In this document: piece after piece, positions 40,473-50,799 of the stretch | Layout of the letters: each line of letters begins with the position of its first letter | Numbering within the stretch: position 1 is the first letter of the stretch | DNA from: Cesiribacteraceae bacterium YIM B00369 | GTDB lineage: Bacteria > Bacteroidota > Bacteroidia > Cytophagales > Cyclobacteriaceae | Assembly: GCA_017948555.1 (NCBI GenBank) | Contig: JAFMYY010000020.1 | Location: 62,001-126,000 of the forward strand | DNA length: 64,000 bases | Direction of reading: 5' to 3' | The notes under the pieces: generated by a model | Databases searched by the model: none | The model's input: the letters and a program-made list of their open reading frames with translations, nothing else | What the model was told of the DNA's origin: nothing | Translations under genes and position numbers: made by a program

Positions 40473-42956
40473 CTACTTTGTGGCAAATGTATAGGATTTC
40501 CCTGCTTCAGTTTTAAAGTCATATTCATAAATTTTCTTTAAAGCGGGTCCTGCTATTTTAGCTTCGCCGTTAATAAGAGGATCTTTAATTGCCGCCACCC
40601 GGTAAAAGAAATTAGGGTTTTCACCTTCAGCTGCCTGCAACCCGGTATCTCCTTCCATATTCAGGGGATGGTAAGTTCTGATCCTGCAGTTACCCCCGAG
40701 GGAGGAATGAATGGTAAAGGATTTAAGTTTCCCCTCTTCCCAGCTGAGGCCTGTTTCAAAGCCTCCTCTTGCCCTTAAACCTTTTACCTCACCAGCCGGC
40801 CAGGCATCAGGAAGGGCCGGAAGCAGGTGTATTGCTCCATCATGCGTCTGCATTAACATTTCGGCTATACCGGCAGTACAGCCAAAGTTACCATCAATCT
40901 GGAAGGGAGGATGCGCATCGAAAAGATTCGGATAAGTGCCGCCGCCTTCTCCCTTTTCCACTTCACCTGCCGGTGTCAACTGGTCCTGAATCAGCTTATA
41001 AGCTCTGTTACCATCCAGCAACCTTGCCCAAAGGTTTACCTTCCATCCCATAGACCAGCCGGTAGATTTATCTCCCCGGGCAACAAGGGATGTTCTGGCT
41101 GCTTCAAATAATTCAGGGTGCTGGTAAGGAGATATCTGGTTACCCGGGTAAAGGCCGTATAAATGAGATACGTGCCGGTGTTTATCTCCTTCATCATCCC
41201 AATCGTGCATCCACTCCTGAAGCTGCCCCCACTGCCCTGTCTGCATTGGTGGCAGCCGGTCCTGCATGGCCTTTACGGTATCTCCAAATGCCTTGTCTGT
41301 ATTTAAGACTTCAGAAGCCCGGACCAGATTTGAGAAAACATCAAAAACAAGCTGGTTATCCATGGTGGTTCCCGCGGCTATGGTTACTCCGCTCTGGTGT
41401 GCATTTTCAGGTGACATGGACGGAGCCACCACCAGCCACTTATTCTCAGGTTCTTCCTGCAACACATCCACATAAAACGTTGCAATACCCTTAAGTATCG
41501 GATATACCTCCTGCAGAAATTCCTTATCGCCGGTGTACAGATAATGCTGCCACAAATGCTGCGTAAGCCAGGCACCTCCCATTGGCCACAAACCATAATA
41601 GGCACCATCTACAGGTCCGGAAATACGCCAGATATCTGTATTGTGATGCATATTCCACCCTCTTGCCCCGTACATTTCTGATGCACTTTCCTTTCCGGTC
41701 TCTGATAAATCCTTCAGCATAGCGAAGAGGGGCTCATGCAATTCAGAAAGATTCGTGACCTCCGCAGGCCAGTAGTTCATTTCGGTATTGATGTTGACTG
41801 TATACTTACTATCCCAGGGAGGGGAAACTTTATCGTTCCAGATGCCCTGCAGGTTTGCCGGCTGGCTCCCCGGCTGAGAGGATGATATTAAAAGATAGCG
41901 GCCAAACTGAAAATAAAGGGCTACAAATTGCGGATCATTGGCAGATGTAAATTCGTTCAGCCGTACATCAGTAGGTTTATGAACAGAATCTGTTACACCA
42001 ATATTAAGCGACACCCTGTCAAAATATTCCCTGTACTCATTGATATGATCCTGCTTAGCTTCCTCATAATCTTTTTCCAGTGCTGCTGTTAAAAAGCGTA
42101 AAGAGGTGGCCTCCTCATCCCCGGTTAAATCTTTATAGCTTTTAAAATTGGTTCCAATGGAAATATAAAGAGTAGCGGCATCTGCATTTACAACCTGCAA
42201 TACAGAATCTCCGCCAACCACATTACCACCCTCTGTTTCGGCTTCTATGGTTGCCTGAAACTTTACTTTACCTTTTTTATTATCTGCATCGCCTGAAATA
42301 CCTGTGAGAATTAAGCGGCTTCCATCCGTTTTCACCTGATATTTCCTGTGAGGACTGTCGGTTCCCAGTTTAAAGCTTATACTGCCCGGCTTATCCGCCG
42401 TAAGCCTTATCATAATAACCTCATCAGGAAAGGAAGAAAACATTTCACGTTTATATGTGACCTCCCCTGCCTTATAGGTAACAGATGCTGTCGCCTTGCT
42501 GATATCCAGATCACGATAATATTCAGTGGCACTTTCATGCCCAGGAAATTCAATATATACATCGCCGACGGGTTGGTAAGGCATACCATAATTATTGCCG
42601 GCTTCAGCATGCCTTGGAATTTTCGATAAAGCCAGCTCCTGCGCCTCCTTATGCTTCCCTTCAAAAATAAGCTTTCTTATTTCCGGCATAAATTCTTTAA
42701 CTTCCGGATCCAAATTATTACCCGGCTCACCGGCCCACACTGTTTCTTCGTTTAACTGCAAACGTTCTCTGCCGGGAGTACCAAAAACCATGGCCCCCAG
42801 GCGGCCGTTTCCCAGAGGAAGTGCCTCGTTCCACTCCGATGCCGGCTCGTTATACCAGAGCTTCATATGTGTGGCCTCCTCCTGCAGCTGTTCTTTAACA
42901 GGAATATTACAGGCGGCCAGCGACACGCACAAAACAAACCAAATAAGCTTATTCAT
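40473..42956 (-). CDS. GH95 alpha-L-fucosidase/alpha-L-galactosidase, lipoprotein
   Basis: From the ATG at 42956 the protein has 827 residues and a lipoprotein signal [16 protein letters not shown]; an ATG at 42983 would add nine unneeded residues. GH95 signatures are [71 protein letters not shown] and [17 protein letters not shown], covering the N-terminal beta-sandwich and the (alpha/alpha)6 barrel. GH95 enzymes cut alpha-1,2-L-fucose or L-galactose, sugars found in rhamnogalacturonan and xyloglucan side chains. It lies 122 bases from the CE7-like gene, on the same strand. Confidence 0.93.
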   Translation of the reverse strand: MNKLIWFVLCVSLAACNIPVKEQLQEEATHMKLWYNEPASEWNEALPLGNGRLGAMVFGTPGRERLQLNEETVWAGEPGNNLDPEVKEFMPEIRKLIFEGKHKEAQELALSKIPRHAEAGNNYGMPYQPVGDVYIEFPGHESATEYYRDLDISKATASVTYKAGEVTYKREMFSSFPDEVIMIRLTADKPGSISFKLGTDSPHRKYQVKTDGSRLILTGISGDADNKKGKVKFQATIEAETEGGNVVGGDSVLQVVNADAATLYISIGTNFKSYKDLTGDEEATSLRFLTAALEKDYEEAKQDHINEYREYFDRVSLNIGVTDSVHKPTDVRLNEFTSANDPQFVALYFQFGRYLLISSSQPGSQPANLQGIWNDKVSPPWDSKYTVNINTEMNYWPAEVTNLSELHEPLFAMLKDLSETGKESASEMYGARGWNMHHNTDIWRISGPVDGAYYGLWPMGGAWLTQHLWQHYLYTGDKEFLQEVYPILKGIATFYVDVLQEEPENKWLVVAPSMSPENAHQSGVTIAAGTTMDNQLVFDVFSNLVRASEVLNTDKAFGDTVKAMQDRLPPMQTGQWGQLQEWMHDWDDEGDKHRHVSHLYGLYPGNQISPYQHPELFEAARTSLVARGDKSTGWSMGWKVNLWARLLDGNRAYKLIQDQLTPAGEVEKGEGGGTYPNLFDAHPPFQIDGNFGCTAGIAEMLMQTHDGAIHLLPALPDAWPAGEVKGLRARGGFETGLSWEEGKLKSFTIHSSLGGNCRIRTYHPLNMEGDTGLQAAEGENPNFFYRVAAIKDPLINGEAKIAGPALKKIYEYDFKTEAGKSYTFATK

Positions 42957-43078
42957 TTTTTGAAAGACCATTTTATGTATCATACAGATTGAACCATTTT
43001 ATTTTACCGGCTTAATTACTTCACTAATTGAATAAAAAATCAGCCCTTTTTACAATAAGCCCCCGTTTCCTTTTAAAA

Positions 43079-44380
43079 CTACTGCAGGGTTCCTTTTATC
43101 CAGTCCAGAATCTGATGCCTGGTGGTAAGGGAAATCCAGTGCTCATTTACAGGGGTGATCAAAGCTTCCTTTTTTCCTTTAAGGGTGTTATAAACAATGT
43201 AGCTGGTAGTGGGCGGGCACACATCATCATTAAAGCCCCAGGTCATAAACACAGGCACTTTTATCAGCCTGGCAAAGTTTACCACGTCATAATATTCCAG
43301 GGTTTTCAGCTTTTCAGGAGTATCCATTCCTTCAAATTTTGTAAACAGGTGCGGATACCCTCCTGCCCTGCCTGCTTTATATCCTGCCATATCGCTTAAT
43401 GCGGGATGGTTAGCAGCGCAGGCTGTTATTCTTTCATCCAGGGCTGTGGCGACCAGTGCCAGAGCACCTCCCTGGCTTCCCCCCTGGGCTATTACATTTT
43501 TTCCGTCCCACTCAGGCAGGGTTGTTAAATAATCTATGGCGCGCACACAGGCTAAATACACCTTTTTCATATAGTAATTATCTCTGTTATCCAGTCCGTT
43601 TACTAAATAACTGTTATTATCCCTGCCAAATGCCCTGCTGATCTCATCATACCTTTCCTTGTCAAGGTCAGGCCGTATCCCATGGATCTCCATATCAAAA
43701 CGGATGCAACCGTTTTCGGCGTAAAAAATATCCTTCATAGGATTCATTGGTTTTATGCCAGCCCCCGGAGGCGAAAAGACCACGGGAAACTTCCCTTCCT
43801 TTTTCGGGATTGTCAGGTAACCATATACAAAACTTCCTTTCCTGTATGCCTGCAGCTTTACCAGGTAACAATCCACCTTATCGTTTGAATATTCAGGCAC
43901 AAAAACTTTAGTTACTTCCATAGGGGTTCCGGAGGCCTCTTCCTTTGCCTGCTCCCAGAAACTCACAAAATCAGCGGGGAATTGCGTATAGGGAGTCAGC
44001 TTTTCAGGCTCGAACCCTACCTTTATGTGGTGCTTATATTCTTCCCCGTTAAGCGTAACTTTGAGCTGGCAATCCCTGAATCCGGGTTTCGACATTGTGC
44101 CCATTGGTATTACCGCTTTTCCTCCTTTCAGGGTTACTGTCCCGCTTTTATCTGCCGGCATTAATTCGGGACCAAGGCTGTAGCTGATTTTGATACCGTC
44201 CTGCAAAATGCCATATTCATATACTGAAACGGTTACTTTTGCCTCTTCATTCAGCTTATAGAGCCAGTTGGTATTATCGGGAGTGGTTACCCACAAAACA
44301 TTACTTTGGTGAGGGTAATTCTGAGCATACGTGGCGGATATAAGCAGCAAGAAGAATGCAAAAAATAAGGTTCTCTTCAT
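43079..44380 (-). CDS. CE7-type acetyl xylan/pectin esterase, exported
   Basis: This 433-residue alpha/beta-hydrolase has a signal peptide (cut near residue 19). An N-terminal beta domain of about 110 residues precedes the AXE1-type catalytic domain (~120-433). The nucleophile elbow is GGSQGGALALVATAL. The acid is in TWGFNDDVCPPTTSY and the base in the late NEHW, in the order expected for CE7 enzymes. It would remove acetyl groups from plant oligosaccharides. It is the first gene of the leftward esterase/GH95/CE8 unit and is divergent from the GH43 operon across a 727-base region that contains an operator-like site. Confidence 0.88.
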   Translation of the reverse strand: MKRTLFFAFFLLLISATYAQNYPHQSNVLWVTTPDNTNWLYKLNEEAKVTVSVYEYGILQDGIKISYSLGPELMPADKSGTVTLKGGKAVIPMGTMSKPGFRDCQLKVTLNGEEYKHHIKVGFEPEKLTPYTQFPADFVSFWEQAKEEASGTPMEVTKVFVPEYSNDKVDCYLVKLQAYRKGSFVYGYLTIPKKEGKFPVVFSPPGAGIKPMNPMKDIFYAENGCIRFDMEIHGIRPDLDKERYDEISRAFGRDNNSYLVNGLDNRDNYYMKKVYLACVRAIDYLTTLPEWDGKNVIAQGGSQGGALALVATALDERITACAANHPALSDMAGYKAGRAGGYPHLFTKFEGMDTPEKLKTLEYYDVVNFARLIKVPVFMTWGFNDDVCPPTTSYIVYNTLKGKKEALITPVNEHWISLTTRHQILDWIKGTLQ

Positions 44381-44831
44381 AATTATTTAAATAGTAGTAC
44401 CAGGACTGATGATCACTGAATTTTTGATTCAGAAATCTGTGAATGTGTTAATTAATTAGTGTGACAAGAATAGTAAAATGCAGGATATACAGCACCTGTC
44501 TTCAGCTGTAAACGCTCCTTTCCTGAATTTACCTGTTCCTTTCTTTCCTGCAATTCTGTTTTTCACTGCCAATATAAAGGGGATATTATGGATTTACCAG
44601 TTTTAAAGCTATAAATAAGAATAAAGCATATCCTGATTGCCTGCCATTTGCCTGATCCGGAAAAAAGGCCGCTTTCCTTTTGGTGAAAAACAGGCAATAG
44701 ATTTCAGGATAAATTTTAAAAAAATAAAGCATTTTTTATCAATTAATAAAGGTAAGTATTACATTTAAAAACAATAATTAACAGAGATATGAACAGGGCT
44801 GCTATTATTTTTTTCTATGCGGTTCCTTTTG

Positions 44832-44846
44832 CCGCAAACGATTACT
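44832..44846. promoter_or_regulatory. LacI-operator-like sequence
   Basis: ccgcaaacgattact shares the core GCAA-N-CG-N-T with sites at 32476, 32696 and 63504. It lies between the divergent CE7 and GH43 units. Confidence 0.4.
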
Positions 44847-44989
44847 TTCAACAAAGCCAGGGCCATTTACTATAAATCCATGCCTCTGCTCAATTGCTGG
44901 CAGCACCCTTAGGCACAGCAGCAAACTTATGGTGGTAAAAAAGCCAGTTAAAACTGAAAATACAATAAATTTCAATTACTGATAAACAA

Positions 44990-45106
44990 ATGAAAGAGTT
45001 ACGGAACCGGTTACAACTGAGCACCCAACAGGTGGGCACTCAAATATTCGCCTGCCTCCATATTCCTTTACACTTCTTCGTATCAATCCGCCTGACCCTA
45101 AAGTAA
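44990..45106 (+). CDS. Possible 38-residue leader ORF ahead of GH43
   Basis: ATG at 44990 opens a 38-codon frame (KELRNRLQLSTQQVGTQIFA...) whose TAA ends one base before the GH43 start codon at 45108, a spacing that would allow translational coupling. The sequence resembles nothing I know and may be open by chance. Confidence 0.2.
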   Translation: MKELRNRLQLSTQQVGTQIFACLHIPLHFFVSIRLTLK

Positions 45107-45107
45107 A

Positions 45108-47042
45108 ATGACAAAATTAACACAGGTACTTCTGCTGTACATTGCAGCCGCCATCTTTTTTCCCTCCAACAGTAAGGCCCAAAATACAGTTGCCCAGGAG
45201 GAGAAAGATCTTGTAGCCTATCTTTTTACCTATTTTACCGGTAATGAGCAAAGCGGGGAACAGCTGCACTATGCCGTAAGCATGGATGGCTTTAACTATA
45301 AAGCCCTGAACAATAATAAGCCGGTGCTTGATTCGAAAGCAATCAGTTCCACGGGTGGAGTGCGCGATCCGCATATCCTGCGTGGCAAAGATGGCCAAAC
45401 TTTTTATATGGTCATGACCGATATGGTTACGGCCAACGGATGGGATTCGAACAGGGCCATGGTATTATTAAAATCGGATGACCTTATTAACTGGACCTCT
45501 TCTGTAGTGAATATACAGGAGAAGTATGAGGGGCATGAAGACCTGAAACGTGTATGGGCGCCTCAATCCATTTACGATCCGGAAGCCGGAAAATACATGA
45601 TTTACTGGTCGATGAAACACGGCGATGCCAATGACATAATGTACTATGCTTATGCCAATAAAGATTTCACTGACCTTGAGGGAGAACCTAGACCGCTGTT
45701 TATCCCCACCTCCGGCGATTTAACTATTGATGGTGATATTGTTTACAAAGATGGTTTGTATCACCTCTTTTATAAAACTGATACACCGGAAAGGAACGGG
45801 CTCCGCAGGGCCACCACCCCTTCGCTTACCTCCGGCAACTGGACGGAGTACCCTGAATTTATGGAGTCCACCAATGAAGACGTGGAAGGATCGGGTATTT
45901 TCAAACTCAATAACTCCGATAGTTACATTCTGATGTATGATATGTACCGCAAGCATAAATACCAGTTTACGGTTAGCCGGGACCTGAAAAATTTTGAAGT
46001 AGTGGATGATGAAATTTCCCTGGATTTCCACCCCCGTCACGGAACGGTAATCCCCATTACCCGCGATGAATTAAAAGCATTAACAGACAAATGGGGTGTT
46101 CCTGAAGGATTTCCCGCCATCAGGAACAACCCTGTTTTAGAAGGATACTATGCAGACCCGGACATTATTTACTCCCGGAAAAATAAGAAGTTTTACCTCT
46201 ACCCCACCAGCGATGGTTTTGACAACTGGTCAGGCACTTATTTTAAAGTTTTTTCCTCCGATAACCTGGTGGACTGGAAAGATGAGGGTGTAATTCTGGA
46301 CCTTAAAAAAGATGTAAGCTGGGCAGATAATAATGCCTGGGCTCCCGCTATTATTGAGAAAAAGAGGCTTTTTGGCTACAGATACTATTACTACTTTACG
46401 GCAGAGAAATTTATTGGAGTTGCCGTATCGAAGAGCCCTACAGGGCCATTTAAAGACTCAGGAAAACGCATTATTGATAAGAAGCCTGAAGGCACCAACC
46501 GCGGGCAGGAAATTGACCCTGATGTATTCCACGATCCGGTAAGTAGAAAGAACTACCTTTATTGGGGCAATGGATATATGGCGGTGGCAGAGCTGGAAAA
46601 AGACATGGTCAACATTAAGGAAAATACCATAAAGCTCCTGAACCCCACCAATTTCAGGGAAGGCACCACCGTATTCTACCGCAATGGCAAATATTATTTC
46701 CTGTGGTCGGAGAACGATACCCGGAGCGAAGACTATCGTGTAAGGTACGGCACATCCGACTCCCCGACCGGCCCGCTTTCTATACCGGAAAATAATCTGG
46801 TTATCGCTAAAGTTCCTGAAGAAGGGATTTATGCCACAGGCCACAATTCAGTTATTCAGATTCCGGGCAAGGATGAATGGTATATTGTGTACCATCGCTT
46901 CTCTTACCCTGATGGCATAGATATGGGGCGGGCAGCAGGCTACCACAGGGAAGTATGCATCGATAAACTCGAATTCAATCCCGACGGATCAATTAAAAGA
47001 ACCATTCCCACGCATAAAGGGATAGCTGAAATTAAATTTTAA
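45108..47042 (+). CDS. Two-domain GH43 arabinan/xylan-active enzyme, exported
   Basis: The 644-residue protein has a signal peptide (cut near residue 24) and two five-bladed beta-propeller GH43 domains. Domain 1 (~35-335) has its catalytic base Asp87 in GGVRDPHILRG, a second acid in the GDLTIDGDIVYKDG region and the acid/base glutamate in NEDVEGSGIFKLNN. Domain 2 (~340-640) has GYYADPDIIYSRKNKKFYLY, WADNNAWAPAIIEK, EIDPDVFHDPVSRKNYLYWG and REGTTVFYRNGKYYFLWSE. Both domains seem to keep their acids, so both may be active, probably on alpha-L-arabinofuranosyl or xylosyl side chains. It is the first gene of a four-gene plus-strand unit with three serine hydrolases. Confidence 0.9.
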   Translation: MTKLTQVLLLYIAAAIFFPSNSKAQNTVAQEEKDLVAYLFTYFTGNEQSGEQLHYAVSMDGFNYKALNNNKPVLDSKAISSTGGVRDPHILRGKDGQTFYMVMTDMVTANGWDSNRAMVLLKSDDLINWTSSVVNIQEKYEGHEDLKRVWAPQSIYDPEAGKYMIYWSMKHGDANDIMYYAYANKDFTDLEGEPRPLFIPTSGDLTIDGDIVYKDGLYHLFYKTDTPERNGLRRATTPSLTSGNWTEYPEFMESTNEDVEGSGIFKLNNSDSYILMYDMYRKHKYQFTVSRDLKNFEVVDDEISLDFHPRHGTVIPITRDELKALTDKWGVPEGFPAIRNNPVLEGYYADPDIIYSRKNKKFYLYPTSDGFDNWSGTYFKVFSSDNLVDWKDEGVILDLKKDVSWADNNAWAPAIIEKKRLFGYRYYYYFTAEKFIGVAVSKSPTGPFKDSGKRIIDKKPEGTNRGQEIDPDVFHDPVSRKNYLYWGNGYMAVAELEKDMVNIKENTIKLLNPTNFREGTTVFYRNGKYYFLWSENDTRSEDYRVRYGTSDSPTGPLSIPENNLVIAKVPEEGIYATGHNSVIQIPGKDEWYIVYHRFSYPDGIDMGRAAGYHREVCIDKLEFNPDGSIKRTIPTHKGIAEIKF

Positions 47043-47107
47043 AATAAATCTTCGAAATCAAAAACCCTGTTGGTATTGCCGGCAGAGGGGCATTCAATTG
47101 AAAAAAC

Positions 47108-47977
47108 ATGAAAAGGAATATTATAATTACCTTATTTTTCCTTGCCACCGGTCTACTTTCCGGTAATGCACAGGTGGTGGAAACAAAAATTATTGATAAC
47201 GGCAGCAATGGCCCTTATAAAGCGATAGCAGCTAAAGAAGAATCTTTGCCCGATTATGTGGTTTACCGGCCGGAAAATATTTCCGCAGCATCCCGGAAAG
47301 AGGGGAAGCTTCCTGTACTTGTTTTCGCTAACGGCGGCTGCTCAAATACTTCTATTACCCATGAAAAAGTGTTGTCAGCAATCGCCTCTCACGGATACAT
47401 TGTAATTGCCATTGGCCCACTGCAAATGAAGCCTGATGAGCGGGAGCCAAAAAGTACGGATGCCTCAATGCTTACTGAAGCCATCGACTGGATAAGTGCT
47501 AAAAGCAAAGACAAAAAGAGCGATTACTACAAAAAGGTGGATCCCAAAAAAATAGCATCAGGAGGTCAGTCCTGCGGAGGTGCCCAGGTTCTGGCCGTAG
47601 CTTCCGATTCCAGGGTAAAATCTTATATGATGTTCAATTCCGGCATTGGTGATATGACAATGGCAAGGGCCGACAAGGAGTCTTTAAAACAGCTGCATAA
47701 CCCGATTATTTATATTGTAGGCGGACCTTCGGACGTAGCATATAAAAATGCTTTGCTGGATTATGACAGGATTAGTCATGTTCCTGTAGCATTTACAAAC
47801 CTGGAAGAGGGTGGCCATATGGGAACATTCGGAGACCAGTACGGAGGTTCATTTGCCCGGATGGCGCTCTCCTGGCTTGACTGGCAGTTAAAAGAAAAGA
47901 AAAACAATGCCGGCATATTTTTAGAAAATGAGCTGAGCAGCTTTCCCGGCTGGACAGTAAAATCTAAAAATTTTTAA
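47108..47977 (+). CDS. Exported alpha/beta-hydrolase esterase, chlorophyllase/PETase-like fold
   Basis: The 289-residue protein has a signal peptide (cut near residue 21). The hydrolase core has LPVLVFANGGCSNTSITHEKV as the oxyanion region and SHGYIVIAIGPLQ. The nucleophile elbow GGQSCGGAQVLA has Ser in the G-x-S-x-G position. The acid lies in VGGPSDVAYKN and the base in EEGGHMGTFGDQ. This arrangement resembles chlorophyllase/dienelactone-hydrolase-type esterases often found in plant-polysaccharide loci, where they remove acetyl or other acyl groups. The substrate is unknown. It follows GH43 after 65 bases and is co-transcribed. Confidence 0.8.
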   Translation: MKRNIIITLFFLATGLLSGNAQVVETKIIDNGSNGPYKAIAAKEESLPDYVVYRPENISAASRKEGKLPVLVFANGGCSNTSITHEKVLSAIASHGYIVIAIGPLQMKPDEREPKSTDASMLTEAIDWISAKSKDKKSDYYKKVDPKKIASGGQSCGGAQVLAVASDSRVKSYMMFNSGIGDMTMARADKESLKQLHNPIIYIVGGPSDVAYKNALLDYDRISHVPVAFTNLEEGGHMGTFGDQYGGSFARMALSWLDWQLKEKKNNAGIFLENELSSFPGWTVKSKNF

Positions 47978-48039
47978 CAGGAAGCAATAAATCAGTTCCT
48001 TACTTTACACAGGTAAAATCCATTTAAATTCTTCAGCCA

Positions 48040-48903
48040 ATGAAAAACCTTATCTTACTACCATTCCTTTTTGCTGCTGTTGCCTGCAGTAATCCGGGAA
48101 ACAAAAGTCCTGAATCCATTGTAACTGCTTCGGGATCAGAATATAATACAATTACAGTAACGCACGACATTCCTTACCGTGAGGGCGGCAGTTCAAACCC
48201 ATCGTGGATGCTCGATCTGGCAATGCCCGCTAACTTTGGAAGTGAGCTGCGGCCTGCAATGGTAATTGTGCATGGCGGAGGCTGGAGATTTGGCTCAAAA
48301 TCAGACGATGTGTATCGCAGGTTTATGCTTGATTATGCCCGCAAGGGATATGTTACAATTAATATCAACTATCGCCTGATAGATGAAGCACCATTCCCTG
48401 CCTGTATTGAAGATGTAAAATGTGCTGTTCGCTGGTTGCGTGCCCATGCAGCAGAATTTAATGTCGATCCGGAAAGAATAGGTGGCTATGGCCATTCTGC
48501 AGGCGGACACCTTGCCCTGATGCTGGCCATGACTCCTGGCACAGCTGGCCTGGAAGGTGATGGCGGCTGGGATGAATATTCAAGCAGGCTTAATGTGGTT
48601 GTGGGTGGTGCCGCTCCTACCGAGCTGGGGCGCGACGTGCCCATGGCTGATCCTGTGTGGTGGCCCATTGGCTATATATCGGCCAACCACCCTCCCATGC
48701 TCCTGATACAGGGCAGCGACGATCCTGTTGTACGCCCTGAACTGACCGATGATTTCGTTGAAAAAATGAAAGCAGCCGGAGCCAATATCGAATACCTGAA
48801 AATTGATAGTGTGGGACATGGTGTGGCCTATGCCGACAAACTTGAAATTACTGATCCGGCAATGGAAAAGTTCTTTGCAAAACACCTGAAACCTGAGTTA
48901 TAA
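48040..48903 (+). CDS. Lipoprotein alpha/beta-hydrolase esterase (BD-FAE/carboxylesterase type)
   Basis: The 287-residue protein starts with a lipoprotein signal ending in AAVAC (Cys16). The oxyanion motif is IVHGGGWRFGSKSDD. The nucleophile elbow is GGYGHSAGGHLALML, the acid is in IQGSDDPVVRPEL and the base in DSVGHGVAY. This is the set of the bifunctional feruloyl/acetyl xylan esterase and related exported carboxylesterases. It likely removes feruloyl or acetyl groups from arabinan or xylan side chains. It is the third gene of the GH43 unit, 62 bases after the previous esterase. Confidence 0.85.
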   Translation: MKNLILLPFLFAAVACSNPGNKSPESIVTASGSEYNTITVTHDIPYREGGSSNPSWMLDLAMPANFGSELRPAMVIVHGGGWRFGSKSDDVYRRFMLDYARKGYVTININYRLIDEAPFPACIEDVKCAVRWLRAHAAEFNVDPERIGGYGHSAGGHLALMLAMTPGTAGLEGDGGWDEYSSRLNVVVGGAAPTELGRDVPMADPVWWPIGYISANHPPMLLIQGSDDPVVRPELTDDFVEKMKAAGANIEYLKIDSVGHGVAYADKLEITDPAMEKFFAKHLKPEL

Positions 48904-48984
48904 TAGCTTTCTTTCCTAAGAAACAACAAGATTCAGACAAGCTTTAAGTGAGTTCCTCAAAATAATTTCAGAAACTTTATACTG

Positions 48985-50319
48985 ATGAAAAAGAATTACC
49001 CGTGTATGGCATTTTTTGCCTCCTTCCTTATGCTATCGGCTTGCAGCACGAATAAGGAAATTTCCACTGTGCCACAAGCCTTAAATCATGAAGTTGATTT
49101 GAAGGAGGCAGGTACAAGTAAGAAAAAAATAGCCGCTGTGGATTCGCTGCTTCAGTCATTTGTTGAGCAGAAGAAAGTAAGCAGCGTGGTGGGCTTTGTG
49201 GCTAAAGGCGGTAATGTGGTGTACAAAAAGGCTTTCGGCTGGAAAGATATTGAAAATAAGGTACCAGCGACGGTTAACGATTATTATGTGCTGTTTTCAC
49301 AAACCAAAGCCATTACCACCGTTGCTTTTATGACCCTTGTGGAAGATGGATTGGTAGCCATTGATGATCCGGTTTCAAAATACTTTCCTGAAATTCCGGA
49401 CCAGGTGGTTACTGCTGTTCATGAAGACGGCACTTATGAAACACGCCCGGTTGCCTCCCCTATGACCTTTGCACACCTGATGTCCCATACCTCAGGGTTA
49501 AATGCAGGACTGGTTGGAGAAATCCGCCGTGCCGAAAGAAAAGGATCAGATTTACCCGCCGGATTTGGTGGTAGTATGCCGGAGAAAACTCCTGCCGGAC
49601 AACACAGCGGCGGCGGAAATTATAATGCAAAATACCTTGAAGAGGAGATGCTTGCCCTTGCAAAATACCCGCTCGGCTTTGATCCCGGAACGGAATGGAA
49701 CTATCATATCAGTACAAACATGCTGGCGTATATGATTGAGCGCATTTCGGGCAAACCTTTGCAGGAGTATGTGAAGGAAAAAGTACTTACACCACTTGGA
49801 ATGGACGATACTGACTGGTATTATGAACCGGAGGCACTCAGTCGTTTTGTAAAAGCCTACAATGCGGTTGACGGAAAACTTGAACCTGCCTCCAATATGT
49901 ACAGCGAAGGAACAATAAGCCAGGAGCAGACCTATGCCGAAGGTGCCATTGGCTTAAACGGCCCTATTGAGGACTATGCCAAATTTTGCCAGATGCTGCT
50001 TAATAAAGGGGAGTTCAACGGAAACCGCATTTTAAAGCCAGAAACCATAGAATTAATGACCACCATCAATCAATTGCCGGAAGAACATTCCGGAGCAGAA
50101 GGTTTTCAGTTTGGTCTCGGATTCGAGCTATACAATGCTAAAAAGAAACCCGCTCCTGAAGTTTCCAATACTGCCTATGCATGGGGCGGATTATTTGGCA
50201 CGGAATACATTATAGATCCGGAAAATGACATGATCGCCTTATTTTACCTGAATATGCCCCGCCGGGAATTTATTTACCCGCAATTCCTCAGCAAGGCATA
50301 CCAGCTTTTTGAAGAATAG
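48985..50319 (+). CDS. Serine hydrolase of the class C beta-lactamase/esterase family, lipoprotein
   Basis: The 444-residue protein has a lipoprotein signal ending in MLSAC. The S-x-x-K motif is FSQTKAITTVAF (nucleophile Ser, general base Lys), the second motif region is WNYHISTNMLAYMIERISG, and the third is AWGGLFGTEYIID. The second motif lacks a canonical Y-x-N, as in many EstB-like esterases and D-aminopeptidases of this fold. It is unlikely to be an antibiotic-resistance enzyme; in this context an esterase acting on acylated sugars is more plausible. It is the last gene of the GH43 unit (81-base gap), followed by a terminator. Confidence 0.87.
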   Translation: MKKNYPCMAFFASFLMLSACSTNKEISTVPQALNHEVDLKEAGTSKKKIAAVDSLLQSFVEQKKVSSVVGFVAKGGNVVYKKAFGWKDIENKVPATVNDYYVLFSQTKAITTVAFMTLVEDGLVAIDDPVSKYFPEIPDQVVTAVHEDGTYETRPVASPMTFAHLMSHTSGLNAGLVGEIRRAERKGSDLPAGFGGSMPEKTPAGQHSGGGNYNAKYLEEEMLALAKYPLGFDPGTEWNYHISTNMLAYMIERISGKPLQEYVKEKVLTPLGMDDTDWYYEPEALSRFVKAYNAVDGKLEPASNMYSEGTISQEQTYAEGAIGLNGPIEDYAKFCQMLLNKGEFNGNRILKPETIELMTTINQLPEEHSGAEGFQFGLGFELYNAKKKPAPEVSNTAYAWGGLFGTEYIIDPENDMIALFYLNMPRREFIYPQFLSKAYQLFEE

Positions 50320-50403
50320 GATTACAAATTTGCCGAAGATAAAACAGCTGCAAAACTATCAGCAATATAGTATCTCAAGGAAACAGCAACATTGATGCAC
50401 CAC

Positions 50404-50444
50404 TAAAACCCTTGCGGGCATTTCCGCAGGGGGTTTATTGTTTT
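50404..50444 (+). terminator. Rho-independent terminator of the GH43/esterase operon
   Basis: AAAACCCTTGCGG pairs with CCGCAGGGGGTTT through a short loop, followed by a T-rich tract. It lies about 85 bases after the last stop of the unit. Confidence 0.85.
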
Positions 50445-50799
50445 AGAGGTAATCATGATTTGCGGCTCCAATGCCATGCAAAGAGAAGTAACTAAGCAGC
50501 AGGAAGAAATCAGCATGACTTTTACAGGCAGGCCCCTGAGCTCCAAGTAAAACAAAAACCAGTTACGCATAGACTGTTATTAAGACAGCCGGATCCTGAA
50601 CTGATACACCATCAGGCTTCGGCTATTGGCCGGCATAACAGGATTTAACTATCCAGTGCATCCCGCAATAAACTACAGCCCGGATTAAAAGGAAAGATTG
50701 CTTTTCAATTCTTATTTCCTTATCTTTTGTTAGCCGGGTAATATTTATTAAACCCGGCATATCAGGAAGTTTATTATCAACACCACAATCTTTTTAAGA
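50445..50799. other. Intergenic region before the secreted protein at 50800
   Basis: No gene is visible. A GC-capped inverted repeat at 50733-50758 is the only clear structure. Confidence 0.5.
50733..50758. promoter_or_regulatory. Inverted repeat upstream of 50800
   Basis: GCCGGGT (50733-50739) and ACCCGGC (50752-50758) surround a 12-base AT-rich, itself nearly palindromic, centre. It lies about 40 bases ahead of the start codon with no T tract, so it is more likely an operator or leader stem than a terminator. Confidence 0.45.

Larger units (their letters stand above)
44381..45107. other. Divergent regulatory region between CE7 and GH43 genes
   Basis: No large gene is present. An operator-like sequence is at 44832-44846. 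A 38-codon frame at 44990-45106 ends one base before the GH43 start codon. Promoters for both directions are expected here. Confidence 0.55.

Noticed and set aside
48985-50319. Possible antibiotic-resistance beta-lactamase
   Set aside because: The S-x-x-K motif fits the family, but the Y-x-N motif is not canonical and the gene is inside a sugar-esterase operon, so an esterase is more likely.
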